Assembly: GCA_017457105.1 (NCBI GenBank)
Contig: JAFTIA010000026.1
Coordinates: forward strand, 1-44,036
DNA from: Lentisphaeria bacterium
GTDB taxonomy: Bacteria > Verrucomicrobiota > Lentisphaeria > Victivallales > Victivallaceae
Length of the DNA stretch: 44,036 nucleotides
Direction: 5' to 3'
Within the stretch, counting starts at the first letter, position 1. Each line of letters begins with the position of its first letter. Under the pieces are notes generated by a model. That model saw nothing but the letters and a program-made list of their open reading frames with translations. It searched no databases and was not told the DNA's origin. Below, piece by piece: positions 8,638-18,000 of this stretch. The translations under genes and the position numbers were made by a program.

Positions 8638-9687
8638 TCAGCAGCTTTCCCGGACGACCAGCCGCAAAGTACCGTCCATCTGCCGGGTCAGACCTTCGCC
8701 GGAAGCGATACCTTCTGCAAAAAGCCTCATACAAAGTTTGCCATTTTCGTAATTACAGAGATCCACCGTAGTCAATCCGGGGCGCAGCAATTCCGCAGCC
8801 GGCATATTGTCCACCGAAATCACCCGGATATCGTCCGGGACCCGCAACCGCAGTACTCTCTCCAATTTCTGGATCAACTGGATCGCCGCAAAAGCACACG
8901 GCACAAAGAAAGCCTCCGCTTCCGCTGCCGCCAACCGCAGCATACGGATATCGGCGATCTCCCCGGCCAGGAGCCGCCGGACTGTTATTGGATAGTCCGA
9001 TGCTACTTTTTCCAGCATTGCCGCCCGGGTGAGATTAATGGGATTATTGTCCAGCAATGCGATTCCCACACGATTGATCCCCTGCGCAAACAGCCGCCCC
9101 GCCACCAGCCGGGCAATGGTTTCTTCATTGTGGAATATCTTCATGATATCCTGCGACTGATCCCAATGCGGTATCCCTCCATAATAACAAACTGGCAGTT
9201 TGTACCGCAAAAGTTCCGACCGCACCTGCTCAAAATGGCTGAACCGGCGAAAAAAGATCACACCTTCCACCTCCGGGTAAACAGTAGGCAGATCCCCGGC
9301 ATTGGCAAGAAAGTCATCCGGATCCACCATTTCCGGCACGCAGGCAAGATCGGCGGCATTGGCTTCATCCAGTGCCCCCAGAAAAAATTCCACATGGTCA
9401 TTATAGGCCCGGAAAGCCTCCGGTCTGTTCGGCGGCACCAGCAGGATCTTCTTTTTCCGGCTCCGGGGGGATACAAATGTTCCCTGCCCGTGACGGCGAT
9501 AGATCACATTTTCCGTGACCAGATCGTTCAAAGCCCGGCGGACAGTGCCGACGCTCACCCGGTGCATGGCAGCCAACTGCCACTCGGAGGGCAGCAAATC
9601 ATGTTTCTGCAATTGATTTTCAGTAATAAACCTGACAAGTTCAGCTTTGACCCGACTGTATGCCGGGATCTTTTCCGGTTTGGCCAT
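8638..9687 (-). CDS. GntR-type DNA-binding / LacI-like sensor transcriptional regulator
   Basis: A 349-residue regulator. Residues about 8-75 form a GntR winged helix-turn-helix (LLPSEWQLAAMHRVSVGTVRRALNDLVTENVIYRRHGQGTFV). The rest resembles a periplasmic-binding-protein sugar sensor of the LacI/GalR kind, the AraR-like combination (GVIFFRRFSHFEQVRSELL, RVGIALLDNN, IRVISVDNM, GLTTVDL). ATG at 9687 is preceded by AAGGAA; an in-frame TTG two codons upstream is less likely. It is divergent from the pseudopilin-lyase-M14 operon, and two copies of a palindrome lie between them. I infer that it controls that operon, and perhaps itself, in response to a sugar or oligosaccharide. Confidence 0.88.
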   Translation of the reverse strand: MAKPEKIPAYSRVKAELVRFITENQLQKHDLLPSEWQLAAMHRVSVGTVRRALNDLVTENVIYRRHGQGTFVSPRSRKKKILLVPPNRPEAFRAYNDHVEFFLGALDEANAADLACVPEMVDPDDFLANAGDLPTVYPEVEGVIFFRRFSHFEQVRSELLRYKLPVCYYGGIPHWDQSQDIMKIFHNEETIARLVAGRLFAQGINRVGIALLDNNPINLTRAAMLEKVASDYPITVRRLLAGEIADIRMLRLAAAEAEAFFVPCAFAAIQLIQKLERVLRLRVPDDIRVISVDNMPAAELLRPGLTTVDLCNYENGKLCMRLFAEGIASGEGLTRQMDGTLRLVVRESC

Positions 9688-9793
9688 CGGCAATTCCTTT
9701 TTTTCACATATTCCGTATATATTTTACACGCCCAAAGTATTTTTTGCAACCCGGCAAAGCTTTTTCAGGGAAAGATTTTTCCATTCGTCCGTA

Positions 9794-9809
9794 ACTTATT
9801 TATAGAAGT
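9794..9809. promoter_or_regulatory. Candidate operator copy 1 for the divergent GntR-type regulator
   Basis: ACTTATTTATAGAAGT is an imperfect palindrome with 6 of 8 positions symmetric. It matches the second copy at 9889-9904 at 15 of 16 positions. It sits about 107 nt before the regulator start codon, where autoregulation would be expected. Confidence 0.55.
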
Positions 9810-9862
9810 TGAAGATTTTTGCCGTTAAATATAGAAAAAAGCGAAAAAAAAACCTCTTTCCC

Positions 9863-9891
9863 TTGATTTGATTATCATAATGTGCTATACT
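9863..9891 (+). promoter_or_regulatory. Sigma-70-type promoter for the pseudopilin-lyase operon
   Basis: TTGATT (9863-9868), 17-nt spacer, TATACT (9886-9891) with TGC immediately upstream (extended -10). It lies 56 nt before the start codon at 9948. Confidence 0.82.
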
Positions 9892-9904
9892 TATTTACAG
9901 AAGT
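9889..9904. promoter_or_regulatory. Candidate operator copy 2 overlapping the -10 box
   Basis: ACTTATTTACAGAAGT, an imperfect palindrome that overlaps the last bases of the -10 box and the expected transcription start. Bound repressor would block transcription directly. It is nearly identical to the copy at 9794-9809, 95 bp away centre to centre. Confidence 0.6.
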
Positions 9905-9947
9905 TAAATACAAGCCTTAACCGTCGATAAAACACAAGGAGGTTTTC

Positions 9948-10943
9948 ATGGGTTCCCCCAAAATGTTTGCCATGCCGGAACGGCCGGAAAAGTCAGCCTG
10001 CGAAACGGGCATTTTGCCGTTGCATCACCTCAAAAAAATTCATAAAAACTGCACATCCTTACGCCCGTCAGGGCGCACTTCACGTTTGCCGCAGGCAAAC
10101 TCTTCACACCTTCACATCTTCACTCAATCAGCGTTCACGCTGATTGAACTTTTGGTTGTTATTGCTATTATCGCCATTCTGGCAGCCATGTTGCTCCCCG
10201 CCTTGAACAAGGCCCGGATGACCGCATACAGCGCAGCCTGCCAGAACAACCTGAAACAGATCGGCACAGGCAGCGCCTTGTATTCCAGTGAAAACAATGA
10301 ATATATCCTTCCCTTTGTTATGGGCGGTGTATATTGGTATAAGATCCTTTCCGGATACAAGTCCGGTGAACTTGACGGAAAGGAATCCGGTGCCGGCTAC
10401 GGGCTGAAGTGGTACGGCAGGGGAGAAAATAAAGGCCCCTTTGTCTGCCCCGGCGAAGTCCGGAAACTCCGGGCAACCAATGTGACCACCACCACGATCG
10501 ATGCATTTATAGACACCCATTATGGTGTCAACAGCTTTCTTCATGCCGGAGTTTCCACCGGCGGAACTTACGGGCTTGTCCGCAAACTCGCCGCGGTCTG
10601 GGATGCCGGGAAAACCATCTCCTTCGGGGACAACATCCGGCCAACCGTCCCGCATTTCAACCAGATAACCTTTATCTCCTACCGCCACGGCATGTATGAT
10701 AACCGGACCAATCTGGACAGTTCCCCCAATCAATACCCCACCACTGCCGGACGGGTAAACCTTGCTTATATAGACGGGCATGTGGAAACCAAAGGTTTTT
10801 ATGACCTCTATACGCAACCCTTCGGCGGCGACCGGTGCAGACACAGCACCAGTTCCGGCGAAGCCCGTGGCGAAGGAAAAACCGTCAACGCCCTCACCTA
10901 CGGGTACACAGCCAGTCAGGGGAACAACGGATACGGTAAATAA
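9948..10943 (+). CDS. Pseudopilin with a 64-residue leader (prepilin-type protein)
   Basis: The start is firmly set by AAGGAGG seven nucleotides before ATG at 9948. The 331-residue product has a basic leader of about 64 residues before [30 protein letters not shown], much longer than a normal prepilin leader. The mature part carries the [23 protein letters not shown] helix and the C-terminal motif RHGMY...[14 protein letters not shown], the His-Asp-Gly signature of this pseudopilin family. The second half of the leader (residues about 38-64) is encoded by hairpin array 2. It is the first gene of an operon with a heparinase-like lyase and an M14-type enzyme under a GntR regulator. The linked function is unknown; a surface fibre or secretion component for substrate capture is a guess. 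Confidence 0.92.
   Translation: MGSPKMFAMPERPEKSACETGILPLHHLKKIHKNCTSLRPSGRTSRLPQANSSHLHIFTQSAFTLIELLVVIAIIAILAAMLLPALNKARMTAYSAACQNNLKQIGTGSALYSSENNEYILPFVMGGVYWYKILSGYKSGELDGKESGAGYGLKWYGRGENKGPFVCPGEVRKLRATNVTTTTIDAFIDTHYGVNSFLHAGVSTGGTYGLVRKLAAVWDAGKTISFGDNIRPTVPHFNQITFISYRHGMYDNRTNLDSSPNQYPTTAGRVNLAYIDGHVETKGFYDLYTQPFGGDRCRHSTSSGEARGEGKTVNALTYGYTASQGNNGYGK
10062..10147 (+). repeat. Hairpin array 2 inside the pseudopilin leader
   Basis: Three perfect inverted repeats: 10062-10075 (arms CGCCC, loop GTCA), 10084-10100 (arms GTTTGCC, loop GCA, identical to a unit in array 1) and 10124-10147 (10-bp arms TCAATCAGCG, loop TTCA). They are joined by ACTTCAC and by TCTTCAC-ACCTTCAC-ATCTTCAC. The last palindrome encodes the Ser-Ala-Phe-Thr-Leu-Ile stretch of the prepilin cleavage region, as in array 1. 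Confidence 0.9.
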
Positions 10944-10991
10944 ACAGCATTGCTTTTTCCGTTCGGAACAACATCAATATCAGGAAATAAC

Positions 10992-13718
10992 ATGATGAAA
11001 CTTCTCATTCTTTGCGGAGCGTTTTTTTGGGCAGCAGCCTCCCTTCTCCACGGCGGCGAAGCTCGCCTCACCTTTGAACAGGTGAAAGCCCGACTCGATC
11101 CAAATCATCCCCGGCTTTTTATCTCCAAAGACGATCTTCCCAAATTCCGTGCCCGTGCCAACGGCGTTTGCCGTGAATATTTGCAGGAGATGAAAAAAAG
11201 GGTGGATGCCCTGCCGGACATCCCCCGTTTTGAAATCAAAAATCCGGCGGCGCATTTCGACGGGGAAAAAGTCACTTTTTCCAAAATGCTCAATGATCAA
11301 AACGCCACGGAATACGCCTTCAAAAATTACGGAGGCTACGAAGCCGCCGCCTGTGCCATTCTTTATCACGCAACAGGCGACCGGAAATATCTGGAAAAAT
11401 CTTACCGCTACATGATCCATCTGGTAAACTTCTGCAAAATCGCCGAAAATTCCCGCATCCTGCCGGAATGGTATCTTTACGGGCGGCTGTGCGGTCTCTT
11501 TGCCTACGACATGCTTTACAATGATCTTACAGAAGCACAGCGGAAAGCATTCATCGTCCCCTTACTGAAGCATTTGCAATTTATGCGAAAGCCCGGATTC
11601 ACCAGAAACAACGGCGGCTGGGAAACCGGCAATTACGGAGAACGGGGCCTCTGGTGGTTCGCCGGGATCGCCGCCGCCGGAGATGGTTATGCAGATGATC
11701 TGGCGGAAAAATTTCTGGAAGACGGCTGGAATCTCAACCGTGCCATGATGGATTACCGTGACAGAGTTTCCGGCGGGAAAGGGCTTCTTACCAGTATTTG
11801 TACAGGATACAGTTTTGCCGCCTATCCCTGGGCAACCAACCACTTTCTTCTTTCCCTGAAAACAGCCTGCGGCCTGGACGGGACCCGATACTGGGTACAG
11901 CCGCGGGATTACGCCAATTATTTCAACTGGATGATGATTCCCCACTCCACCATTTTCGACGGGGCTCTGGGGGACTACGGATGGGGAGATGCCTTCCACA
12001 TAACCAATATCCTCTCCACCGGGGTCATGTATAACCATCTGGCGTACATTATCCATTTTTACGGAGAAAATCCCCGGGTGCGGGCTCTGATCAACATGCT
12101 GCCGGAACATCAGCGCAGGATCATGAACAGAACCACCATCCCGTGGACGGCGTTTGTTCTGACCAACTTCGATCCCTCCATCAAATTCACCGGCAATATG
12201 CGGGATGTCCTGACCCCCTCCACTGCAGAATTTTTCCCCTCTTTCGGCCTCTTGAATATGCGTTCCGGCGTCCGGGACGGCGACACCTTCGCCTCCATCA
12301 AAGCAGGGGCCCTGGAAAGCGGCCACCAGCATTATGATGAATTGAGTTTTGTGATCTTCAAAAACGGCTTTCAGGCCATGAATACCGGCAACCGGGGACT
12401 GGCACCGCATCATCTGGTTTATTACCCCCAGACCATTGCCCATAACAGCCTGCTGATCCGTATGCCGAATGAGCCCCTTGCTCCCTACTGGTATCCCTTG
12501 AATGCACCGAAAGTCGATCGCTCAAAAGTCTTTAATGATGGCGGCCAGAACCGGCAGAAGGCAGGGAAAAATCTGGGAGTGGACATGAGTTCATTCCATG
12601 CCGCCACCGCAGGGGATGCCACAGCATGTTATTCCGGGTTGAAATGCAAGGAAGCGGTGCGGCACTTTGTCTATATCAAGCCGGATTACTTTATTGTGTA
12701 TGACCGCCTGACCAGTGTAAAGCCTGATCAGGAAAAGGTGTTCCTCCTGCACAGCCAGAGGAAGCCGGAATATTCCAACGGCGTATGGAAAAGCCGGGGC
12801 GGCGACGGGATGCTCTTCCTCAAAACGGTTCTCCCGCAGAACAGCAAAACCCAACTGATTGGCGGTCCCGGAAAAGAATTTATGGTCCAGGGGGTGAATT
12901 ATCCGCTGCCGGAAATGGCGGCAAAACAGGCGGCACGCAGGGGCGGTATCGAAAATACATGGCTCGGCTGCTGGCGTATGGAAGTCACTCCGGCCAAACC
13001 GGATTGCCAAACCCGCTTTCTCACCGTCATGCAGGCATCTAATAATCAAACATCCGCCATGGTCCCGGTGGAAAATATTTCCGGCGGCGAATATGATGGG
13101 GTCCGGTTCACCACCGCTGAAGGGATCACCGTAAGTGCCCGATTCCGGCGGAACGGCAAAATTCAGGGCTTCCTCAAGCTGGAAAAAGCGGGAAAAGTCC
13201 TGCTGGATAAAGCATTGAACGCCCCCGCAGATGTCATGCCTCCGCAAATCGTCGTCACCCCCGGGAAAAAAGCAAAACTCCCCGCAGATGCCGCAAAGCA
13301 TGCCCGGCTGGATCTTTATTTGAATGGGGAAAAAAACGCTCTCCGCGGAGAAAATCAGGGAACTGCAAAAATTTTTGATGCCGAGCGATGGATGCAGTCC
13401 CCCACCCGATCCGGGTTTATCATGACATTTCCCTTTTCCGGTATGCAATGGGAAAAGCACCAAGCCTCCATCCGGGTAACGGGCAACGGCGTGTGCCAGA
13501 TCCAGTTAAAAGGACCGGATGTACGGAAAAATGGTCAATTTCAAAAAATTTTTGTGGATTACCGGAAGATCTCCGTCAACGGGAAAGTCCTTTATGACGG
13601 CAAAGACCGCTTCCTTTCCATCTGGCATAACAGCCGCCAAAATTTCTCCATCCCGGTCAAAGACGGAGATATTCTGAATTTTGAGATCCAATGCCGCCCT
13701 GCGGCAGTGCAGAAATAG
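10992..13718 (+). CDS. Secreted heparinase II/III-like polysaccharide lyase
   Basis: Starts at ATG 10992 after AGGA; the frame extends to 10950 without a binding site. The 908-residue product has a signal peptide (KLLILCGAFFWAAASLLHGGEA). An alpha/alpha-toroid region (about 30-400) is followed by the heparinase II/III beta-sandwich with ASIKAGALESGHQHYDELSFVIF (around residue 443, His-x-His-x-Asp-like catalytic/metal region) and NTGNRGLAPHHLVYYPQTIAHNSLLI. A C-terminal extra domain follows. The family cleaves uronic-acid-containing polysaccharides by beta-elimination in the periplasm or outside the cell. The substrate is not predictable here. It lies 48 nt after the pseudopilin gene and 18 nt before the M14 gene. 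Confidence 0.88.
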   Translation: MMKLLILCGAFFWAAASLLHGGEARLTFEQVKARLDPNHPRLFISKDDLPKFRARANGVCREYLQEMKKRVDALPDIPRFEIKNPAAHFDGEKVTFSKMLNDQNATEYAFKNYGGYEAAACAILYHATGDRKYLEKSYRYMIHLVNFCKIAENSRILPEWYLYGRLCGLFAYDMLYNDLTEAQRKAFIVPLLKHLQFMRKPGFTRNNGGWETGNYGERGLWWFAGIAAAGDGYADDLAEKFLEDGWNLNRAMMDYRDRVSGGKGLLTSICTGYSFAAYPWATNHFLLSLKTACGLDGTRYWVQPRDYANYFNWMMIPHSTIFDGALGDYGWGDAFHITNILSTGVMYNHLAYIIHFYGENPRVRALINMLPEHQRRIMNRTTIPWTAFVLTNFDPSIKFTGNMRDVLTPSTAEFFPSFGLLNMRSGVRDGDTFASIKAGALESGHQHYDELSFVIFKNGFQAMNTGNRGLAPHHLVYYPQTIAHNSLLIRMPNEPLAPYWYPLNAPKVDRSKVFNDGGQNRQKAGKNLGVDMSSFHAATAGDATACYSGLKCKEAVRHFVYIKPDYFIVYDRLTSVKPDQEKVFLLHSQRKPEYSNGVWKSRGGDGMLFLKTVLPQNSKTQLIGGPGKEFMVQGVNYPLPEMAAKQAARRGGIENTWLGCWRMEVTPAKPDCQTRFLTVMQASNNQTSAMVPVENISGGEYDGVRFTTAEGITVSARFRRNGKIQGFLKLEKAGKVLLDKALNAPADVMPPQIVVTPGKKAKLPADAAKHARLDLYLNGEKNALRGENQGTAKIFDAERWMQSPTRSGFIMTFPFSGMQWEKHQASIRVTGNGVCQIQLKGPDVRKNGQFQKIFVDYRKISVNGKVLYDGKDRFLSIWHNSRQNFSIPVKDGDILNFEIQCRPAAVQK

Positions 13719-13736
13719 TATAAAATGAGAGGAAAT

Positions 13737-14807
13737 ATGAAAATGCCTTTTGAGCCGATCAAACTGGATATTGAACCCCGTCCGGACTGGTGGAAAGTCC
13801 GGCCGGATGAAATCGTGGATATTTGCAAATCCGTCAAGCGCGGTAAAGCGGAGATCATTGCGGAAACCCCGGCGGGCTTTCCGGTCTATGCAGTGTTTTA
13901 CGGGGATTTTTCCGAACCGGCCCCGCAGACGAACTGGTCGGCAGGCAGCAGTTCCTCCAGTTACACAAGTTATGATCCCCGGGGAACCGGTTCTCCGCAA
14001 ACATTCCTTTTTCTGGCGGGTATCCACGGAGCGGAAGCCGAAAGTGTCTGCGCCGCAGTCAATCTGATCCAAATGCTGGAATCAGGCAGTGATTTCCGGG
14101 GGAAAAGCTCTCCGGAACTCCTTGACCTTATTGCCCAATACCGTTTTATCATCATCCCCTGCGCCAATATGGATGGCAGAGCGATCTCCCCGGATCATCT
14201 GCGGAAAGTAAGTCATGAAGACTTCCGGCACGCTTCGCAGGGGACATGGCTGAATGGAGATATCATCGGCTGGCAGGGCAGCAAAGAGCATTTCCCGCTG
14301 CCGCTGGATCAGGTAAAATATCCGGGAGGCTACCCCAATTCAGCAGGCTTCAACATCATGCACGATGCCTGCCCCGGTAATATCCGTACTGCCGAAGCAA
14401 AGGGCATCCTGCAGTTGTGCGAAAGATGGCGGGTGGATGCGGTGCTGAACGGCCACTCCTGCGAATTCCCGCCCTCCATCATCCCCCCCACATTGCTTCT
14501 CTATCCCGCCTATCAGGAGCGGGGGGCTAAAATCGCCGCGGAATTTCTCCGCCGTGCTTATGAGGAGAAATTCCGCCCGGACCTCCCTGAAACGCCGGTC
14601 GTCCCCAGAGGTGCCACATTCAATCTCAATACCATGATGATGTTTGCTTCAGGAGCCTTCCCGCTGACGCTGGAGTGCTGTGTTTCAGGAAATTACACCT
14701 TTGACGAACTGATGGAGCCCAATTATCTTGCGTTGGAAGTTTTTCTGGCGGACGGTCTGCAGAAACCCTTCTGCAACCGGGCGGAAATCTTCAAGGGCAC
14801 CGTATAA
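13737..14807 (+). CDS. M14-type zinc carboxypeptidase / succinylglutamate desuccinylase-like hydrolase
   Basis: About 356 residues, no signal peptide. The zinc-binding pair is seen in LAGIHGAEAES (His-x-x-Glu, near residue 96), the third His in VLNGHSCEF (near 239), and a catalytic-type Glu in LTLECCVS (near 311). This matches the M14 carboxypeptidase fold. GAGAGGA precedes three in-frame ATGs (13725, 13737, 13743); 13737 or 13743 fits best. As the third gene of the lyase operon it may release an amino acid or acyl group from a glycan- or peptidoglycan-derived product, which is inference. Confidence 0.8.
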   Translation: MKMPFEPIKLDIEPRPDWWKVRPDEIVDICKSVKRGKAEIIAETPAGFPVYAVFYGDFSEPAPQTNWSAGSSSSSYTSYDPRGTGSPQTFLFLAGIHGAEAESVCAAVNLIQMLESGSDFRGKSSPELLDLIAQYRFIIIPCANMDGRAISPDHLRKVSHEDFRHASQGTWLNGDIIGWQGSKEHFPLPLDQVKYPGGYPNSAGFNIMHDACPGNIRTAEAKGILQLCERWRVDAVLNGHSCEFPPSIIPPTLLLYPAYQERGAKIAAEFLRRAYEEKFRPDLPETPVVPRGATFNLNTMMMFASGAFPLTLECCVSGNYTFDELMEPNYLALEVFLADGLQKPFCNRAEIFKGTV

Positions 14808-15012
14808 AACCAAAGCCGTTACACGAACACGGACTGATTTTGCCCCGGGAACCGGAATGCAGGCGAATACCGGCAAACAATGACCGGACATCTGCGGCGG
14901 AATGATCGGCAGGCAGACCTTGCGCCCACTCAAGCCGCCATAGAGTAGTATCTTTTTGGCAAAAGTCAAGCCTTTGAAAAGATTTTTGCAGAAAAATCCG
15001 TAAAAACGGCAT

Positions 15013-18000
15013 TTACCGGACCGGGACAAACCGCCTGCACCGGATCGCCGCCGGTCCGATCAAACCGGAGTCCAACGGCTTTTCCGTGGGTTTCCAGCCG
15101 ATATAATTGCTCCATGTCCGGCGCCCGGAGGGGGAACGTCTCCCTCCCTGCCGGACCCAATCCGGAATTCCGTCGGTCACAGGATCTTTCCATGCAGTCT
15201 GCCCGTCCCCGATAAGCCGGTTGGGCCACACGTTGGCGACCTTTACCGTCACCGTATTTTCTCCCGGCACCAGCAAGCCGGTGACATCCCGGGTAAAAGC
15301 AGGACACCACCACACTCCGGCAGACCTGCCGTTTACAAAAACTTCCGCCACATTCCGGACTTCCCCCAAGTCAAGATACAAAAACAGATCCTCCGCAAAC
15401 ATCGTTTCCGGTAATACAAACTTTTTCTGATAAACCGCCGTTCCGGAAAAATACCGGACTGCGGGATTTTCACACGCATTCCAAGGCATCAAACGGGCAA
15501 AATGCACCGGCTCCGGCAATGCCGGTTCCTGCAAAAATGTGACCTGCCAATCCTCATTCAGCCCAACCGGTCCGGGCAATTCCCCGGAAGTGACGGTCAC
15601 CTTTTTGCCATCCGCCAGTTTCAAATCCATGGAGCCGGCTTTTTCAAACAGTATGCCAGCCCTGTTGCGATGGAACGTGCCCTCTCCGGGCAGCGGAGCC
15701 CCGGTTTGCGAAAGATCCACCGGCGCATTTTCCGGAATACAGATGCGGAAGGGATAACCGTCCGCCATCCCTTCAAGATAAAGTTCTTTCCGTTTCATCG
15801 GGGCGGGATCACCGCCCAGCCGATAGTTGGTCACCGGAAATCCGGCAGAACCGGAAGCTGCAAGATGTTTCAAAACCAACCCGGTCACGTCTTTGCCATC
15901 CGGCGATCCCACCGCCCGATATATCGCACGGCGAATGATGATTTGCGTTTTTTTCCGCATCATTTCCTGAACCGGAGCAGTGCCGTTCCCCGGCACCATC
16001 ACCAGAAAACAACTCCCGCCGGAATCCAGTTCCAAATCCCATTCCATCATATTGTCCTGTTTCTTCCAGACGGCAAGGGGAGAGGTTTTTCCGGTAACAG
16101 CATCCCATACTTCGGGGACCATCCCCGGCGGAACCTCAAGACGGACCTTTCCCCGGAAACGTTCTCCGGAACGGGGGGCAAGATAATAAATGCGATATTT
16201 TCCGGCATCGCGCCCGACAACACCCAATCCGGCAGGAGCCTGCCAGCGCACCGGAATACCGGCAAGACGCATGATCTGTACCGGATTTTGGGAAACGATC
16301 AGGCGGCCTTTCCCGACAGCACGAACCGTGCCGGGGCAGATTTGCCCTCCCCAGAGACGGCGGATCAGGGCACGGTATTCCGCTTCTTTTCCCCGGTCCG
16401 CCAGCGTCGGCGACCCCGTTGGCGGCAGACCAGCCACCGTACCGCCGGCAGCCAACAGAGCTTCCGCTTTCTGCAGGGTGGCAAGTGAGAGGTATTTATC
16501 CCGCCCCAGACTGAACACCGGATACCGGCGGCCGGTCCCCAGGATGAAATTCCCATCCCGGAAACGGAGCAGCTCCATCACATCGTTCCAGCTGCAATAG
16601 TCAAAGTCCCATCCGGCAGCGTAAAGATCCGGCAGATGCGGCGTGTGATTCGGGGTCCCCTCCCCCGCAAGAACAAGCAGATCCGCCATGCGGTCCCCCT
16701 GCTGGAGCAGCCACTGCCCCCGGGCAAGATAATCGCTCCACGCCCGCCCCATGTGCCACCACGGTGTATGACGGTTCACATGGATCCCGTGATGCCCCAG
16801 CGACATCCCCGGCGCCGCCTCAAAGGGCTGATGCACATAACTGTGCACAATAAAAAGCGACACCCCGGAAAGCCACGCCTTATCCCCGATGCGTTTCAGC
16901 TGATACGGCGTCTGCTGCCAGCGTCCGGCGGGAGGACTGCTGGTGAAAGCTTCTGCGCCGACCCGTTTCCGCCCCCCCGCATTGCCGATGCCGGCAGGCA
17001 GTTTCATGGGGACCGGCGCCGGTTCTTCCGTCAGAAATTCCCCCATGGGAACATCCGCACTGCGCCCTGCACGAATGTGGTCAAATGGCCCCCAGTAGGG
17101 CTCTATGTAAGACTGCAGCCCGTTTTTGTGACAAAGTTCCGTAAAGTAATCAAAATAATTTTCAGCAAAAAGATCGGAAAGTGTCCGCTGGAAATCATAG
17201 AGGAACCGGGCGGACTCTCCCCGGCTTTCCACCACATAGCCCAAAACAGCAGGGAGCCACGGCCGGAGTTCATAGCCGCGGAGACGGCAGAAATCTTCCG
17301 GCAAGGTATCCGTCCACGTCTGTCCGCCAGCCTCATAACTGTCAATCGTTGCCGAACGGATCACCTTCAAATCCCGGGTATCCTCCAGAAGAACACCCAT
17401 CATGTGCGGCCAGTGAGCATCCAGCCCCCGTTTGGAAAGTTTGTCACACTCCAGACCGGCAAGGGAAACCGGGCGGTTCATCGCCCCGGTGGTGGTCATC
17501 CCGATCCGCAAAACCGTCCACATCCCATCCGGCAGGGCATCGGCACCAAGTGATCCATCCTGCTGCATTTTCCCGGTCAGATCCACCATTTGAGCAATGC
17601 GGATCCCCGGCATTCCGGCAGTATCCGGAGCTTCCGGCATGTATTCAAATCCCCCCATACCGTTCCGGGAAGTCACATCCGGGATCAAGTCATTGCCGGA
17701 AGCCCGGATCTCACCAATACGGAGCCGCCGGTCCCCCAGCCACCACGGCATATCCCCGGGCAACAGGGTCAGCCGGAAAATCTTTCCGCGAACCCCGCGC
17801 CCCTGATGGAGCAGAACCGCCCGGGCATCCCCCCGGTCCCGGATATAGCCCATTTTTTTACGGGCGGCAGTCGTGAACGTTTTTCCATCCGTGGAGACCT
17901 CTATGGTCAAATCCATAAAAATAGACGGAGCCCCGAATTGAAACGTCATCACTTTTGCCTCGATCACCTCCGGATAAGTCAGCGTAATGACCTCTTTGAA

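Noticed and set aside
14808-15012. Minus-strand ORFs after the GH106-like gene
   Set aside because: Frames at 14685-15029 and 14791-15012 lack a ribosome binding site and family features. The gap shows no convincing gene or terminator.
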